NCBI GenBank assembly: GCA_963696025.1
Contig: CAVOII010000010.1
Coordinates: forward strand, 496,001-560,000
Source of the DNA: JABCYV01 sp963696025
GTDB lineage: Bacteria; Acidobacteriota; Terriglobia; Terriglobales; Acidobacteriaceae
Direction of reading: 5' to 3'
DNA: 64,000 nt
The position numbers were made by a program, and so were the translations under genes. The notes beneath the pieces are model-generated. The model had not been told where the DNA came from, did no database searches, and was given only the letters and a program-made list of their open reading frames with translations. Positions 1 to 9,870 of this stretch are shown here, piece by piece. Position 1 is the first letter of the stretch; each line of letters begins with the position of its first letter.

Positions 1-606
1 GATCAGGCATCGGGGCTGGCGGGGCAGGCAAAGGGTTGCTCCCAGTTCCATGATGGCCTGGTTGAAGTCGCCCGGCCTTTCCTGGACAAGCAATTGCTGA
101 GCAGTTCGCCACAAATCTTTGCCGGTAAGATTGTCCGCCACCAGCCGGCCGAGAACACGCTTTACATTTCCATCTACCACGGCCATCGGCTCGTCGAATG
201 CAATGCTGGCAACAGCCGCTGCCGTATAGCGTCCAATGCCCGGAAGGGCGCACAACTCCTCCGCACTAACCGGAAACCGTCCGGCGTGCTGCTTGACGAT
301 TGCTTTGGCGGCAGCATGCATCATGCGCGCGCGCCGATAATATCCCAGGCCGCTCCACGCCGCCAACACGGAAGACTCTCGAGCTGCTGCCAATTTCTGC
401 ACGGTAGGAAAGCGTCGCAGGAATCTTCGATAGTGTTCCAGCACCGCTCTAACACGGGTCTGTTGCAACATGATTTCCGACAGCCAGATGTAATACGGAT
501 TCCGATCTTTGCGCCAGGGCAAATCGCGCCGGTTGCGGTCATACCAAATCAGCAAGCATTGTCGAAAATGTTGTTTCTCGACGGCGTTATCGATGAGGGA
601 AGTCAA
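1..606 (-). CDS. mutY: A/G-specific adenine glycosylase MutY (partial, C-terminus beyond window)
   Basis: Base-excision repair enzyme that removes adenine mispaired with 8-oxoguanine or G. The minus frame reads DLPWRKDRNPYYIWLSEIML near the N-terminus, the helix-hairpin-helix LCALPGIGRYTAAAVAS, and VVDGNVKRVLGRL, with the catalytic Asp in VVDGNV. The first two Cys of the Fe-S loop (LCLPRQPRC) lie at the window edge, so the C-terminal NUDIX-like domain is missing. I chose a TTG start at 606-604 because it overlaps the TGA of the upstream lipoprotein gene and no ATG/GTG fits before the conserved DLPWR block. That stop/start overlap suggests coupled translation. Family assignment is firm; the start is less so. 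Confidence 0.9.
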   Translation of the reverse strand, partial: MTSLIDNAVEKQHFRQCLLIWYDRNRRDLPWRKDRNPYYIWLSEIMLQQTRVRAVLEHYRRFLRRFPTVQKLAAARESSVLAAWSGLGYYRRARMMHAAAKAIVKQHAGRFPVSAEELCALPGIGRYTAAAVASIAFDEPMAVVDGNVKRVLGRLVADNLTGKDLWRTAQQLLVQERPGDFNQAIMELGATLCLPRQPRCLI

Positions 607-1070
607 CTTTTCGCCACTGGCCCCGTCACTGAATGCGCGATAGCCATCCAGCCCGCGTTCTGCTGCTCCCAGACCGTCATCATCCGGATCGGGACGGATG
701 GCAGAGGCTGCCCGCCGTAGCTGCCACGCATGGTGATGGTGTATGTCACCACCAGGGTTTGGCCATTCAGCTCAACCTGAAAATCACCGAGCGAGTAATC
801 ATCCAATTGCAACGGCTTGAAATGTTCAAGGGCCGCGGCGCGGTCCATTCGACCTTCCTCTGCCGTCACGGAAATGTAGTTGCCCGCCAAATGGCGACTC
901 AGTTCATTCCAGTTTTTGGCTTTTACCTCTTTCCAGAAGTTGCGTTCCAAACTCTCACCGCCGGTTACATCTGTCCAGTTGCTGACAGCATGCTCGCGCC
1001 ATACCGAGCAACCTTCAAGCACCATCGCCCCACAAACCAAGACTGCGATCAGCAGGCTATTCCGCATCAC
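603..1070 (-). CDS. Lipoprotein with DUF4440/NTF2-like domain
   Basis: A 155-residue exported lipoprotein. The signal peptide ends in a lipobox (VLEGC, Cys21). The rest resembles the DUF4440/SnoaL-like NTF2 fold: an N-terminal helical part (LERNFWKEVKAKNWNELSRH), a YISVTAEEG strand and a VVTYTITMRG...MMTVWEQQNAGWMAIAHS ending typical of these domains. A catalytic role cannot be assigned. Start is GTG at 1070 or ATG at 1067. Its 5' portion and upstream DNA are duplicated in tandem immediately upstream. Its stop overlaps the proposed mutY start, so the two probably share a transcript. Confidence 0.7.
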   Translation of the reverse strand: MMRNSLLIAVLVCGAMVLEGCSVWREHAVSNWTDVTGGESLERNFWKEVKAKNWNELSRHLAGNYISVTAEEGRMDRAAALEHFKPLQLDDYSLGDFQVELNGQTLVVTYTITMRGSYGGQPLPSVPIRMMTVWEQQNAGWMAIAHSVTGPVAKS

Positions 1071-1088
1071 GCGATTCTAACCCGAAAT

Positions 1089-1112
1089 GTAGGCGCGGGT
1101 GTCCGCGCCTAC
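1089..1112. repeat. GC-rich palindromic hairpin (REP-like)
   Basis: Two 10-base arms, GTAGGCGCGG and CCGCGCCTAC, enclose a GTGT loop. It lies just upstream of the lipoprotein start. No U-tract follows on either strand, so it looks more like a REP-type intergenic palindrome than a terminator. Confidence 0.6.
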
Positions 1113-1156
1113 AAAACAACGATCAGTATTCCGTCGTCAGCCGCTGGTCGTCAAAC

Positions 1157-1336
1157 TCACGAGGGGTGTAGACTGCGATGCCCCTGGTTGACCATTTTCC
1201 AGAAGTTGCGTTCCAAACTCTCACCGCCGGTTACATCTGTCCAGTTGCTGACAGCATGCTCGCGCCATACCGAGCAACCTTCAAGCACCATCGCCCCACA
1301 AACCAAGACTGCGATCAGCAGGCTATTCCGCATCAC
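1157..1336 (-). pseudogene. Truncated duplicate of the lipoprotein 5' end
   Basis: The upstream copy of the 266-bp repeat contains the same start, signal peptide and lipobox as the gene at 603-1070. After FWK it runs into unrelated sequence and stops after 59 codons. It would encode a short lipid-anchored peptide if translated. It is most simply a by-product of the duplication, but it also places a second copy of the gene's upstream region ahead of the intact gene. Confidence 0.6.
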
Positions 1337-1354
1337 GCGATTCTAACCCGAAAT

Positions 1355-1378
1355 GTAGGCGCGGGTGTCCGCGCCTAC
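1355..1378. repeat. Second copy of the GC-rich palindromic hairpin
   Basis: Identical to the hairpin at 1089-1112, carried by the second copy of the tandem duplication. Confidence 0.6.
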
Positions 1379-1542
1379 AAAACAACGATCAGTATTCCGT
1401 CGTCAGCCGCTGGTCGTCAAACTCACGAGGGGTGTAGACTGCGATGCCCCTGGTTGACCATAGCCGGTGGGGCAGGGAATAATGTTCGGGCTCGACAACC
1501 GCAACCGACGGTTGGCTGTTTTCAAGGATTCGAGGGAAGACG

Positions 1543-1767
1543 ATGAATGACTTCAACCGCAAGGTGGAAGAGGCTTCGGCGCGCGTGAGCAAGTCCGTGG
1601 GAGAGGCTGCCGAGCGACTGGAAAAGGAGAGCACCGAACTCATCGACTATCTCAACCACGAGGTAGTACCAGCCGTCCGCCAGCACTCCACTAAAGCATT
1701 GCGAGTTGCGGCTGAAAAGCTTGCCCGATTGGCCGACTACATGGAAGAAACTCAACATCCCAAGTGA
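1543..1767 (+). CDS. Small amphipathic helical protein
   Basis: A 74-residue protein that appears almost entirely helical, with heptad-like spacing (KVEEASARVSKSVGEAAERL and ALRVAAEKLARLADYMEE). It has no signal peptide or membrane segment. Composition recalls phasin- or apolipophorin-like coiled-coil proteins, but I recognise no family. ATG is preceded by GAGGGAAGACG. The TGA overlaps the GTG of the next gene (GTGA), so it is likely co-translated with the rlpA-like gene. Confidence 0.65.
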   Translation: MNDFNRKVEEASARVSKSVGEAAERLEKESTELIDYLNHEVVPAVRQHSTKALRVAAEKLARLADYMEETQHPK

Positions 1768-2546
1768 AGCTGCGACCTGCTGTTCATGCGGTCTTCGTTC
1801 TATTTTTTGTCCTGTTGCTGGCTGATTGCACTGGACACAAGCAGACCAGCGCGAATGTGCCCCCGCCGCCAGCGATCACACCAGCAACAGTCCCAGATAC
1901 TTCTGCGCCATCCCAACCAGTGCCCAGAAAAGCGGGACCTTCGGCGGGCAAACAAGAGCAGAACAGCGACCCACTCTGGGTTCCCGCTGATGCTAAACCG
2001 ATTTTTGTCGAGACCGGATTAGCCAGCTGGTACGGCGCGCCGTATCACAATCGCCATGGTTCGAATGGCGAAGTTTACGATATGAACGCCATGACGGCCG
2101 CCCACCGCACCCTTCCCCTCGGTTCAATCGTACGAGTGACGAACCTAAAGACTGGGCACTCCGCGATCGTCCGGATTACCGACCGCGGACCATTTGTTAA
2201 AGGACGAATCCTCGATCTGTCACTCGCGGCGGCGAAGAAAGTAGACGTCTGGCAGGCTGGCGTTGCCACAGTCCGGGTGGAAGCACTGCGGACCACGCTC
2301 CCACTGGACGAAGGCGGGCGCTGGGCGGTGCAGATCGGAGCCTTCGGCGAGGAGAAGATGGCGAACTCTGTTGCTGACCGCCTCTCCCGCCGTTATCACA
2401 CCGCCAAAGTTTTGTGTTTTAGCAGTCCGGTCGGCGACTGGTGGGTACGCGTCAGAGTGTGGAATGACGATCGGAGGCGCGCCGAAGAAGTTGCCCGCGA
2501 AGCGCAAACGACACAAGGGGCAATTTTCCTGGTCAGACTGGATTAG
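1764..2546 (+). CDS. rlpA: RlpA-like septal ring lytic transglycosylase / lipoprotein with SPOR domain
   Basis: A 260-residue envelope protein. The N-terminal hydrophobic segment ends in LLLADC, a lipobox-like site. A Pro/Ser-rich linker follows, then the double-psi beta-barrel (GLASWYGAPYHNRHGSNGE, MTAAHRTLPLGSIVRVTNL, VRITDRGPFVKGRILDLS), with the His and Asp expected of RlpA. A C-terminal SPOR domain (WAVQIGAFGE...VRVRVW) is expected to bind denuded septal glycan strands. RlpA proteins cleave or remodel peptidoglycan at division sites. The start is GTG overlapping the preceding stop. Confidence 0.88.
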   Translation: MKLRPAVHAVFVLFFVLLLADCTGHKQTSANVPPPPAITPATVPDTSAPSQPVPRKAGPSAGKQEQNSDPLWVPADAKPIFVETGLASWYGAPYHNRHGSNGEVYDMNAMTAAHRTLPLGSIVRVTNLKTGHSAIVRITDRGPFVKGRILDLSLAAAKKVDVWQAGVATVRVEALRTTLPLDEGGRWAVQIGAFGEEKMANSVADRLSRRYHTAKVLCFSSPVGDWWVRVRVWNDDRRRAEEVAREAQTTQGAIFLVRLD

Positions 2547-2556
2547 CTGGACTTGA

Positions 2557-2712
2557 TCAACCGTGATTAGGTCCGACCTCGTAGCGGTCGCAGACATCAT
2601 TTGCGATTTCCCACACCTGCTGAAATTCATACAAACGCGCCACTACAATCCGGAAAGTAAGCTCCCGAATGATGTCGTCTAACGCCCCATCCAACCGTGC
2701 CAACGGAGACAT
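2557..2712 (-). CDS. Small conserved-looking ORF, 51 aa
   Basis: ATG at 2712 opens a 51-codon frame: MSPLARLDGALDDIIRELTF, then RIVVARLYEFQQVWEIANDV, then a short charged tail. It has helical, hydrophobic/charged patterning and no unusual codons, unlike the other frames here. It converges on the end of the rlpA-like gene (2546). No family recognised; no strong ribosome-binding site seen. Confidence 0.4.
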   Translation of the reverse strand: MSPLARLDGALDDIIRELTFRIVVARLYEFQQVWEIANDVCDRYEVGPNHG

Positions 2713-2986
2713 AGTTTAGCAACCTCGATTTCGTTTCCCTCGTAACATGCCGGGCTTGCAACCGGCTGGCCGCATTTCATGGGAGCAGGTTCGCTCCCAT
2801 GTGCTCTGCGTTACTTTCGCTACTGTTCACCGTCTTACTAAAGTTTGATTCGGCCGTTGGACTTGCGGATAGAGCCTGGATGTCAATAGTGTGTAAAGAA
2901 ATTGTTTTGATATCTCCAGATTCCACGCGCAACTGCGCAACTACCACGAGTGGGCCAGTCACTCGCACGAGCGGGCCATTCCGCAG

Positions 2987-3250
2987 TTGCTCGGGGACAT
3001 TTATTTATTGATAAGCAATGGCGAAGTGACATCTGCTGGTCACCGCCACTCGGAGGACAAAGCCTTGGCAGCAACTGATGCGCAGGAACAGGAAGATGAT
3101 CTGGCAGTGCGATGGGCCTTGGAAGATTTAGAGAGTCTCGCCGAAAAAGGTGGGTTCGCGACGGACGAGGTTGTCGCTTTGCTCAAGGTGATGAATGTCT
3201 ACGATGTACTGGATTACCTTGACGCCAAGATGTCGAACCGCCTGCAGTGA
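2987..3250 (+). CDS. Hypothetical acidic protein; N-terminus uncertain (possible frameshifted start)
   Basis: Coding-like sequence rich in Glu/Asp (EQEDDLAVRWALEDLESLAE, VVALLKVMNVYDVLDYLDAK). The only usual in-frame start is TTG at 2987, but the same frame is open and protein-like back to 2897 (FDISRFHAQLRNYHEWASHS, HERAIPQLLGDIYLL). Removing one T from the TTTT at about 2905 would give a TTG start directly before FDIS. So either the gene begins with a non-standard codon, or a homopolymer indel hides its start. No family recognised. Confidence 0.5.
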   Translation: MLGDIYLLISNGEVTSAGHRHSEDKALAATDAQEQEDDLAVRWALEDLESLAEKGGFATDEVVALLKVMNVYDVLDYLDAKMSNRLQ

Positions 3251-3319
3251 TAGTCTCCGCGGATTCCGCTGACCTTGGGCCCCTGGTTCTAGGCCACAGC
3301 GCAACAACTCCACCTTTCC

Positions 3320-3892
3320 TCAGCGCGCCACCTGAGCATCCAGACTTAGGTTCAGCTCCAGCACATTGATACGCGGTTCGCCCAGCAGTCCAAATTGGCG
3401 CGGTTGAAAGTGCTGCCGGACCAGACTTCTCACTTGGTTTTCTGATATTCCCCGTTCACGAGCCACTCGCGAAATCTGAAACTCTACAGCTGCAGGCGAA
3501 AGGTCAGGATCGAGGCCTGAGCCGGACGTGGTCACCAGATCAACCGGCACCGGAGCGCTTGGATTTTCTTTTTGCAGGCGAGCGACGTCAGCCTGCACGC
3601 GATCGATCAGCTTCTGGTTCGTCGGTCCAAGGTTCGAACCGCCCGAGGCGGTGGGGTCATAACCAGCGTCTCCGGCGGCTGATGGCCGCGAGTGAAAATA
3701 GCCTGGACCAGAAAACGGCTGCCCTATCAACCGCGATCCCACCGTCAGACCGTTGCGGGTGATCAACTGGCCGTTCGCCTGACGTGGAAACAAAAGATGC
3801 GCTAAGCCAGTGACCACCAGTGGATAGAAGATCCCGAGCAACACAGTGGTCGCAACGGTCATAAGCACCGAAATCATCAGATTCTTCTTCAT
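3320..3892 (-). CDS. kdpC: K+-transporting ATPase subunit KdpC
   Basis: A 190-residue single-span subunit of the KdpFABC potassium pump. The N-terminal membrane helix (VLMTVATTVLLGIFYPLVVT) precedes a periplasmic domain with family motifs: GSRLIGQPFSGPGYFHSRPS, SGGSNLGPTN and SGSGLDPDLSPAAVEFQISR, and a C-terminal INVLELNLSLD. Length is normal. It lies 9 bp after kdpB as the last gene of the pump operon. Confidence 0.97.
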   Translation of the reverse strand: MKKNLMISVLMTVATTVLLGIFYPLVVTGLAHLLFPRQANGQLITRNGLTVGSRLIGQPFSGPGYFHSRPSAAGDAGYDPTASGGSNLGPTNQKLIDRVQADVARLQKENPSAPVPVDLVTTSGSGLDPDLSPAAVEFQISRVARERGISENQVRSLVRQHFQPRQFGLLGEPRINVLELNLSLDAQVAR

Positions 3893-3901
3893 GACAATCC
3901 T

Positions 3902-5941
3902 CTACGCCATCCCCACACGGGTGATGACCATGTCGATCAGCTTGATTCCGACGAAGGGAACGATGATTCCGCCCACACCATAGATCCAGAGATTCCTTCG
4001 CAACAGAGCCGCAGCCCCCATCGGCCGGTATCTCACCCCCCGCAGTGCCAGCGGAATCAATGCAACGATGATTAACGCGTTAAAGATGACAGCGGACAAC
4101 ACTGCTGATTGAGGAGTCTTGAGGTGCATGACGTTTAACGCATTCAGCACCGGGAAAGTCCCCGCAAACATCGCGGGGATGATGGCGAAATACTTGGCAA
4201 CGTCGTTGGCAATGGAAAATGTGGTCAATGCCCCGCGCGTCATCAGCAACTGCTTCCCAATCTCAACGATTTCGATAAGCTTCGTCGGATTCGAATCGAG
4301 GTCCACCATATTGCCGGCTTCCTTCGCGGCCTGCGTGCCGGTGTTCATGGCGACGCCGACGTCCGCCTGAGCCAGTGCGGGCGCGTCATTCGTGCCATCA
4401 CCGGTCATGGCCACCAGCTTGCCCTGACCTTGTTCGCGGCGGATCAGATCCATCTTGTCTTTGGGGGTGGCCTCTGCCAGAAAGTCATCGACTCCGGCTT
4501 CGCGGGCAATGGCAGCAGCGGTCAGCGGATTGTCACCCGTGATCATCACTGTCTTGATTCCCATGGCGCGGAGTTGATCGAAGCGTTCGTGCATTCCGCC
4601 TTTCACGATGTCTTTGAGGTTGATCACGCCCAGCGCGCGCCGGTTCTCCGCGACCACCAACGGCGTCCCGCCTGAGCGGGCAATTGTCTCTACCGTGCTC
4701 TGGATCTCCTTAGGCAACACAGTGTCATATTGGATGAGGTACTTGCTCATGGCGTCCACCGCCCCTTTGCGAATCTCGCGGCCGTCAAGATCCACGCCAG
4801 ACATGCGAGTCTGCGCCGTGAAGGGTATGAATACGGCCTCTTGCGACGCCAACTCCCGGCCGCGCAGCGCGTAGCGCTCCTTGGCCAGGACTACGATGGA
4901 GCGCCCTTCGGGGGTTTCGTCGGCAAGTGAAGAGAGTTGCGCAGCATCGGCCATCTGGGCTTCAGTTATTCCCGGTGCAGCGATAAATTCCGACGCTTGA
5001 CGGTTGCCCAGTGTGATGGTCCCCGTCTTGTCGAGCAGCAGCGTATTCACGTCTCCGGCTGCTTCCACGGCGCGTCCGGACATGGCCAGAACATTATGCT
5101 GGACCAATCGGTCCATGCCGGCGATTCCGATTGCCGAGAGAAGTCCGCCAATCGTAGTGGGGATCAGACAGACGAGCAGTGAGACCAGCACGAACACCGT
5201 TTGCGGCGAACCTGAGTAGATGGCGAACGGCTGCAGAGTCACGACCGCAAGCAAGAAGATGATGGTGAGGCCGGCCAGCAGAATGTTGAGCGCGATCTCG
5301 TTTGGAGTTTTCTGGCGCTCGGCGCCCTCTACTAAGGCAATCATGCGATCGAGGAAGGTCTCGCCCGGGTTCGACGTGATCCGAACCTTGATCTGATCGG
5401 ACAGCACACGTGTTCCGCCTGTGACTGCTGACCGGTCGCCGCCCGACTCGCGAATGACAGGCGCGGATTCACCCGTAATCGCGGATTCGTCCACCGAGGC
5501 AATGCCTTCGATTACCTCGCCATCGCTTGGGATGAACTCGCCGGCTTCGACCAGTACCAGATCGCCAGATCTTAGCTTTCCGCATGGGGTCACCTCGTTA
5601 CCGCCATCGGGCAATAGGCGCCGGGCCATTGTGTCCAACCTGGCCTTACGCAGCGTCTCTGCCTGGGCTTTGCCGCGTCCCTCGGCCATGGCTTCGGCGA
5701 AGTTGGCGAACAGGACCGTAAACCACAACCATAGCGTGATCTGCAGATTAAAACCGAACGCTCCCTGATGCTGCGTTACATCGCGCACCAACAGAATGCT
5801 GGTGGCCACGCTCCCGACTTCCACGACAAACATGACGGGATTGCCCATCATGGTCCGAGGATTCAGCTTGAGGAAGGAATCCAGCAGCGCGCCCCGCACA
5901 ATCTTCAAATCCCAGATCGCTTTCGTTTTCTTCGGTGCCAT
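3902..5941 (-). CDS. kdpB: K+-transporting P-type ATPase subunit KdpB
   Basis: ATP-hydrolysing subunit of KdpFABC, 679 residues, full length. It has the phosphorylated Asp in LLLDKTGTITLGNRQ (about residue 305), the TGES actuator loop in SAITGESAPVIRESGGDRSA, and the hinge MTGDGTNDAPALAQADVGVA. Membrane helices flank the cytoplasmic domains. It begins 6 bp after kdpA ends. Confidence 0.98.
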   Translation of the reverse strand: MAPKKTKAIWDLKIVRGALLDSFLKLNPRTMMGNPVMFVVEVGSVATSILLVRDVTQHQGAFGFNLQITLWLWFTVLFANFAEAMAEGRGKAQAETLRKARLDTMARRLLPDGGNEVTPCGKLRSGDLVLVEAGEFIPSDGEVIEGIASVDESAITGESAPVIRESGGDRSAVTGGTRVLSDQIKVRITSNPGETFLDRMIALVEGAERQKTPNEIALNILLAGLTIIFLLAVVTLQPFAIYSGSPQTVFVLVSLLVCLIPTTIGGLLSAIGIAGMDRLVQHNVLAMSGRAVEAAGDVNTLLLDKTGTITLGNRQASEFIAAPGITEAQMADAAQLSSLADETPEGRSIVVLAKERYALRGRELASQEAVFIPFTAQTRMSGVDLDGREIRKGAVDAMSKYLIQYDTVLPKEIQSTVETIARSGGTPLVVAENRRALGVINLKDIVKGGMHERFDQLRAMGIKTVMITGDNPLTAAAIAREAGVDDFLAEATPKDKMDLIRREQGQGKLVAMTGDGTNDAPALAQADVGVAMNTGTQAAKEAGNMVDLDSNPTKLIEIVEIGKQLLMTRGALTTFSIANDVAKYFAIIPAMFAGTFPVLNALNVMHLKTPQSAVLSAVIFNALIIVALIPLALRGVRYRPMGAAALLRRNLWIYGVGGIIVPFVGIKLIDMVITRVGMA

Positions 5942-5947
5942 ATCCCC

Positions 5948-7719
<1,772 letters not shown>

Positions 7720-7720
<1 letters not shown>

Positions 7721-7809
7721 CAGAACTTCTCCGGCCGCAACAGCGCATACAGCAGGTAGATCATCAAAAGAACACAGACGGCCAGCATGATGATCGATTC
7801 AAGATTCAT
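7720..7809 (-). CDS. kdpF: KdpF small membrane subunit, 29 aa
   Basis: Frame MNLESIIMLAVCVLLMIYLL followed by YALLRPEKF. It is a single transmembrane helix with the KdpF-typical L-x-RPE-x-F ending. The stop overlaps the kdpA start (TGATG). KdpF is a lipid-like stabiliser of the KdpABC complex. It is 29 codons, so easily missed by length filters. Confidence 0.93.
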
Positions 7810-7820
7810 GACGTTTCCCC

Positions 7821-7907
7821 TCACCGAATCCGATCGCAAAATCGTACATAAGCAAACGCAATCAGAAAGAATGCGATGGTGACAGCGATCCAAATAAGGT
7901 CTTGCAT
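7821..7907 (-). CDS. 28-aa single-span membrane peptide upstream of kdpF
   Basis: Frame MQDLIWIAVTIAFFLIAFAY followed by VRFCDRIR. It has one predicted transmembrane helix with a basic cytoplasmic-type tail, ATG at 7907 and a good GGGAGAGAAAGT leader. It lies 11 bp before kdpF and downstream of the porin in the same direction. It resembles KdpF in size but lacks the RPE-x-F end. A role as an extra KdpFABC-associated peptide is inference from position only. Confidence 0.75.
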   Translation of the reverse strand: MQDLIWIAVTIAFFLIAFAYVRFCDRIR

Positions 7908-7923
7908 ACTTTCTCTCCCCTGC

Positions 7924-9609
7924 TTAGAACTTCACCAGGATCGCCATAGTGGCCCGGTCTTCGGTATGGCGCAGATCCGGTGTGAAGCCAGTCACCATCG
8001 AGCCCGCCGGACCTTGATTGCCACCCGCAGGCGTAATTCCGCCGGGGCCGCTGAAGTAGGGCACGCTAGCATGGCGGTGATTGAACTCCCAGCGGAAGGT
8101 AATGTACTGGCTCGGCATGTAATCGTACGTCCCCGAAATGTCCCAGGCTTTGAACGGATCGCCGGGGTTCTCGGTGAAGTAGGGCGTTCCCGAAGTTGCG
8201 GTCGCGCCGTTAATCGGTGGCAGCAACACGAGGTAGCGGCCCGGATTGTTGATCTGGCCGCCGCCCACCGTCACACCGTACCGGTCATGGTGAAACCACC
8301 AGCGGTTATAAATCATGTAGCCGAGGAAGCTCTGCTTGAACGCCACAATCTGCCCTTGCGCATTCTTACGATTGCCGGTGCAATTCACCCCTCCGCCGCT
8401 TTCGCAGCCGGCATCGGCGGTGAGAGTAAATGCCATCTTGTCCAGAAACCGCTCCGGATGGTCGTAATATTTCACTTCAAGGCTGTTGTCGGTGTGGTAG
8501 CGGGTGCGGTTGGGAAGCCCCAGTGCGTCGGCGCCAGCCCCGTAGTTGTTGGAGAGCATCGAGATCCAACCCCTCGGGCGATAAAGAACCTGTCCCCCGA
8601 AACCCAGCCGGCCGTTGTAACGTGCATACGATTGCCAGCCATTGATGATCCAGGGCTCGATCTTCAACTTCTCGGTGGGAAACACCTGGATCCGCATGCC
8701 GGTGAAAAACCAAGGCGTGTTCGATGACACATAAGATGGTTGGTAAGCCCAGTTGTCGAATTGGTAGAAGCTGAACAGACCGATGTACGACAGGAAGATG
8801 CCGGCATCGACGTTAACTCCGTGCAGCGCGTCCCAGTGGTAACCACCGTAAGCCTCGGTAACATAGCGGTAGGCGTTGGCCAAGTCCCATTGCCCGCGCG
8901 AGTAGCTGGCGTCGTTGCGCGGCGTGGCCGTCGAATATTGTCCAATCTGACTCAGCACCCGCGCCCGCACGTGGTCATAGTGAAAATCTCCGCCTATGCC
9001 AAGATGCGTGAGGGCAATTTCATTCGAACGAAATACTTCGCTCGACCCGCCAATGCTATCGTCCTTGGGATGATTGAAATCGTAATGGTAGGCGACGTCC
9101 GCACGAATTTCGGGAGTGAAAAACTTTGAGTCAAAAGCGGGTTCCTTGGTTCGCGGGTTGCCATTCAGCCAGGTCCAGTCAGCGAAAGCGAACGGCTCTG
9201 CTTTGGCCGGCTTTGTCTCCGAAGTGGCGGGCGGCGCTGCCACTGCTACGGCTTCCGCGGGAGCAGCGGTCGCGGCAAAAGTACCCGGAGGGGCGGCCAT
9301 CGGTGTGCCCGCCTTGGCCGTGTGGACGACCGTGGTGGGTTGTCCTTCTGCTTCATGCTTCTTGAGTTCTGCTTCTAACTGTTCGATGCGCTTCTTCATC
9401 GCCGCCAGTTCGTTCATGATCTCTTGCTGCGACTGCTGATCTGTGGCGGTCGCTTGCGGGGCGGCTGAACTCGCCCCATTGCCAGAAGCGGCGTTGGTTG
9501 CTTCTTGACCGTGAAGTGGCAGCATTAGGCAAGTCGCAACCAGCGCAACGAGAGCCACTCGCTTGCCAGCCTTTATTGGAAAGTTGCGTTTATGGACCTC
9601 GGGATTCAT
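7924..9609 (-). CDS. OmpL-like beta-barrel porin (bbp2 family) linked to kdp
   Basis: A 561-residue outer-membrane protein. I chose ATG 9609 because AGGAGG lies 9 bp upstream and the signal peptide follows at once (KAGKRVALVALVATCLML, cleaved after LHGQ). A Gln/Glu-rich coiled coil (QQEIMNELAAMKKRIEQLEA) precedes a barrel of alternating aromatic strands (EIRADVAYHYDFNH, IALTHLGIGGDFHYDHVRAR, FSFYQFDNWAYQPSYV) that ends in LVKF, an acceptable C-terminal beta signal. This matches the putative beta-barrel porin-2 family. Position directly upstream of the kdp genes suggests it admits K+ or small solutes to the periplasm. Confidence 0.8.
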   Translation of the reverse strand: MNPEVHKRNFPIKAGKRVALVALVATCLMLPLHGQEATNAASGNGASSAAPQATATDQQSQQEIMNELAAMKKRIEQLEAELKKHEAEGQPTTVVHTAKAGTPMAAPPGTFAATAAPAEAVAVAAPPATSETKPAKAEPFAFADWTWLNGNPRTKEPAFDSKFFTPEIRADVAYHYDFNHPKDDSIGGSSEVFRSNEIALTHLGIGGDFHYDHVRARVLSQIGQYSTATPRNDASYSRGQWDLANAYRYVTEAYGGYHWDALHGVNVDAGIFLSYIGLFSFYQFDNWAYQPSYVSSNTPWFFTGMRIQVFPTEKLKIEPWIINGWQSYARYNGRLGFGGQVLYRPRGWISMLSNNYGAGADALGLPNRTRYHTDNSLEVKYYDHPERFLDKMAFTLTADAGCESGGGVNCTGNRKNAQGQIVAFKQSFLGYMIYNRWWFHHDRYGVTVGGGQINNPGRYLVLLPPINGATATSGTPYFTENPGDPFKAWDISGTYDYMPSQYITFRWEFNHRHASVPYFSGPGGITPAGGNQGPAGSMVTGFTPDLRHTEDRATMAILVKF

Positions 9610-9849
9610 GATTATGAGTCCTCCTCGTTGCTGGGATGGAGTGAACTTCGCGAAATAGAGCTTCACAGATTGCGGCGGCAAACTCCTGCATTCTTTCAGA
9701 AGAGCTACAAGAAAGCGCAGCAGAAACGTTACCGCGCCGACACATAGTATTACCACCGCAAGCCTTATGGCTACCATCGCCGCACACCCATTCCTGAAGG
9801 GATACGAATTAAGATTTGACAACTCCGCGCGTAAAAGCGGGATTAACAA

Positions 9850-9870
9850 TTCATAAAGAATTCGTAAAGA
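9850..9870. promoter_or_regulatory. Direct repeat, candidate OmpR-family (KdpE) operator
   Basis: TTCATAAAGA and TTCGTAAAGA repeat head-to-tail with 11-bp spacing. OmpR/PhoB-family regulators such as KdpE bind tandem half-sites about one helical turn apart. It lies about 240 bp upstream of the porin start, at the head of the porin-kdp gene group. Assignment to KdpE is inference. Confidence 0.4.

Larger units (their letters stand above)
930..1461. repeat. Perfect 266-bp direct tandem duplication
   Basis: Bases 930-1195 and 1196-1461 are identical as far as I can compare by eye, offset exactly 266 bp. The unit covers the first ~47 codons of the lipoprotein gene on the minus strand plus its upstream region, including a GC-rich hairpin. 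The lack of divergence suggests a very recent duplication or an assembly artefact. Confidence 0.93.

Noticed and set aside
94..1546. Long plus-strand open frames opposite mutY and the lipoprotein
   Set aside because: They are antisense to genes with clear motifs; the repeated segments in them simply reflect the 266-bp duplication.
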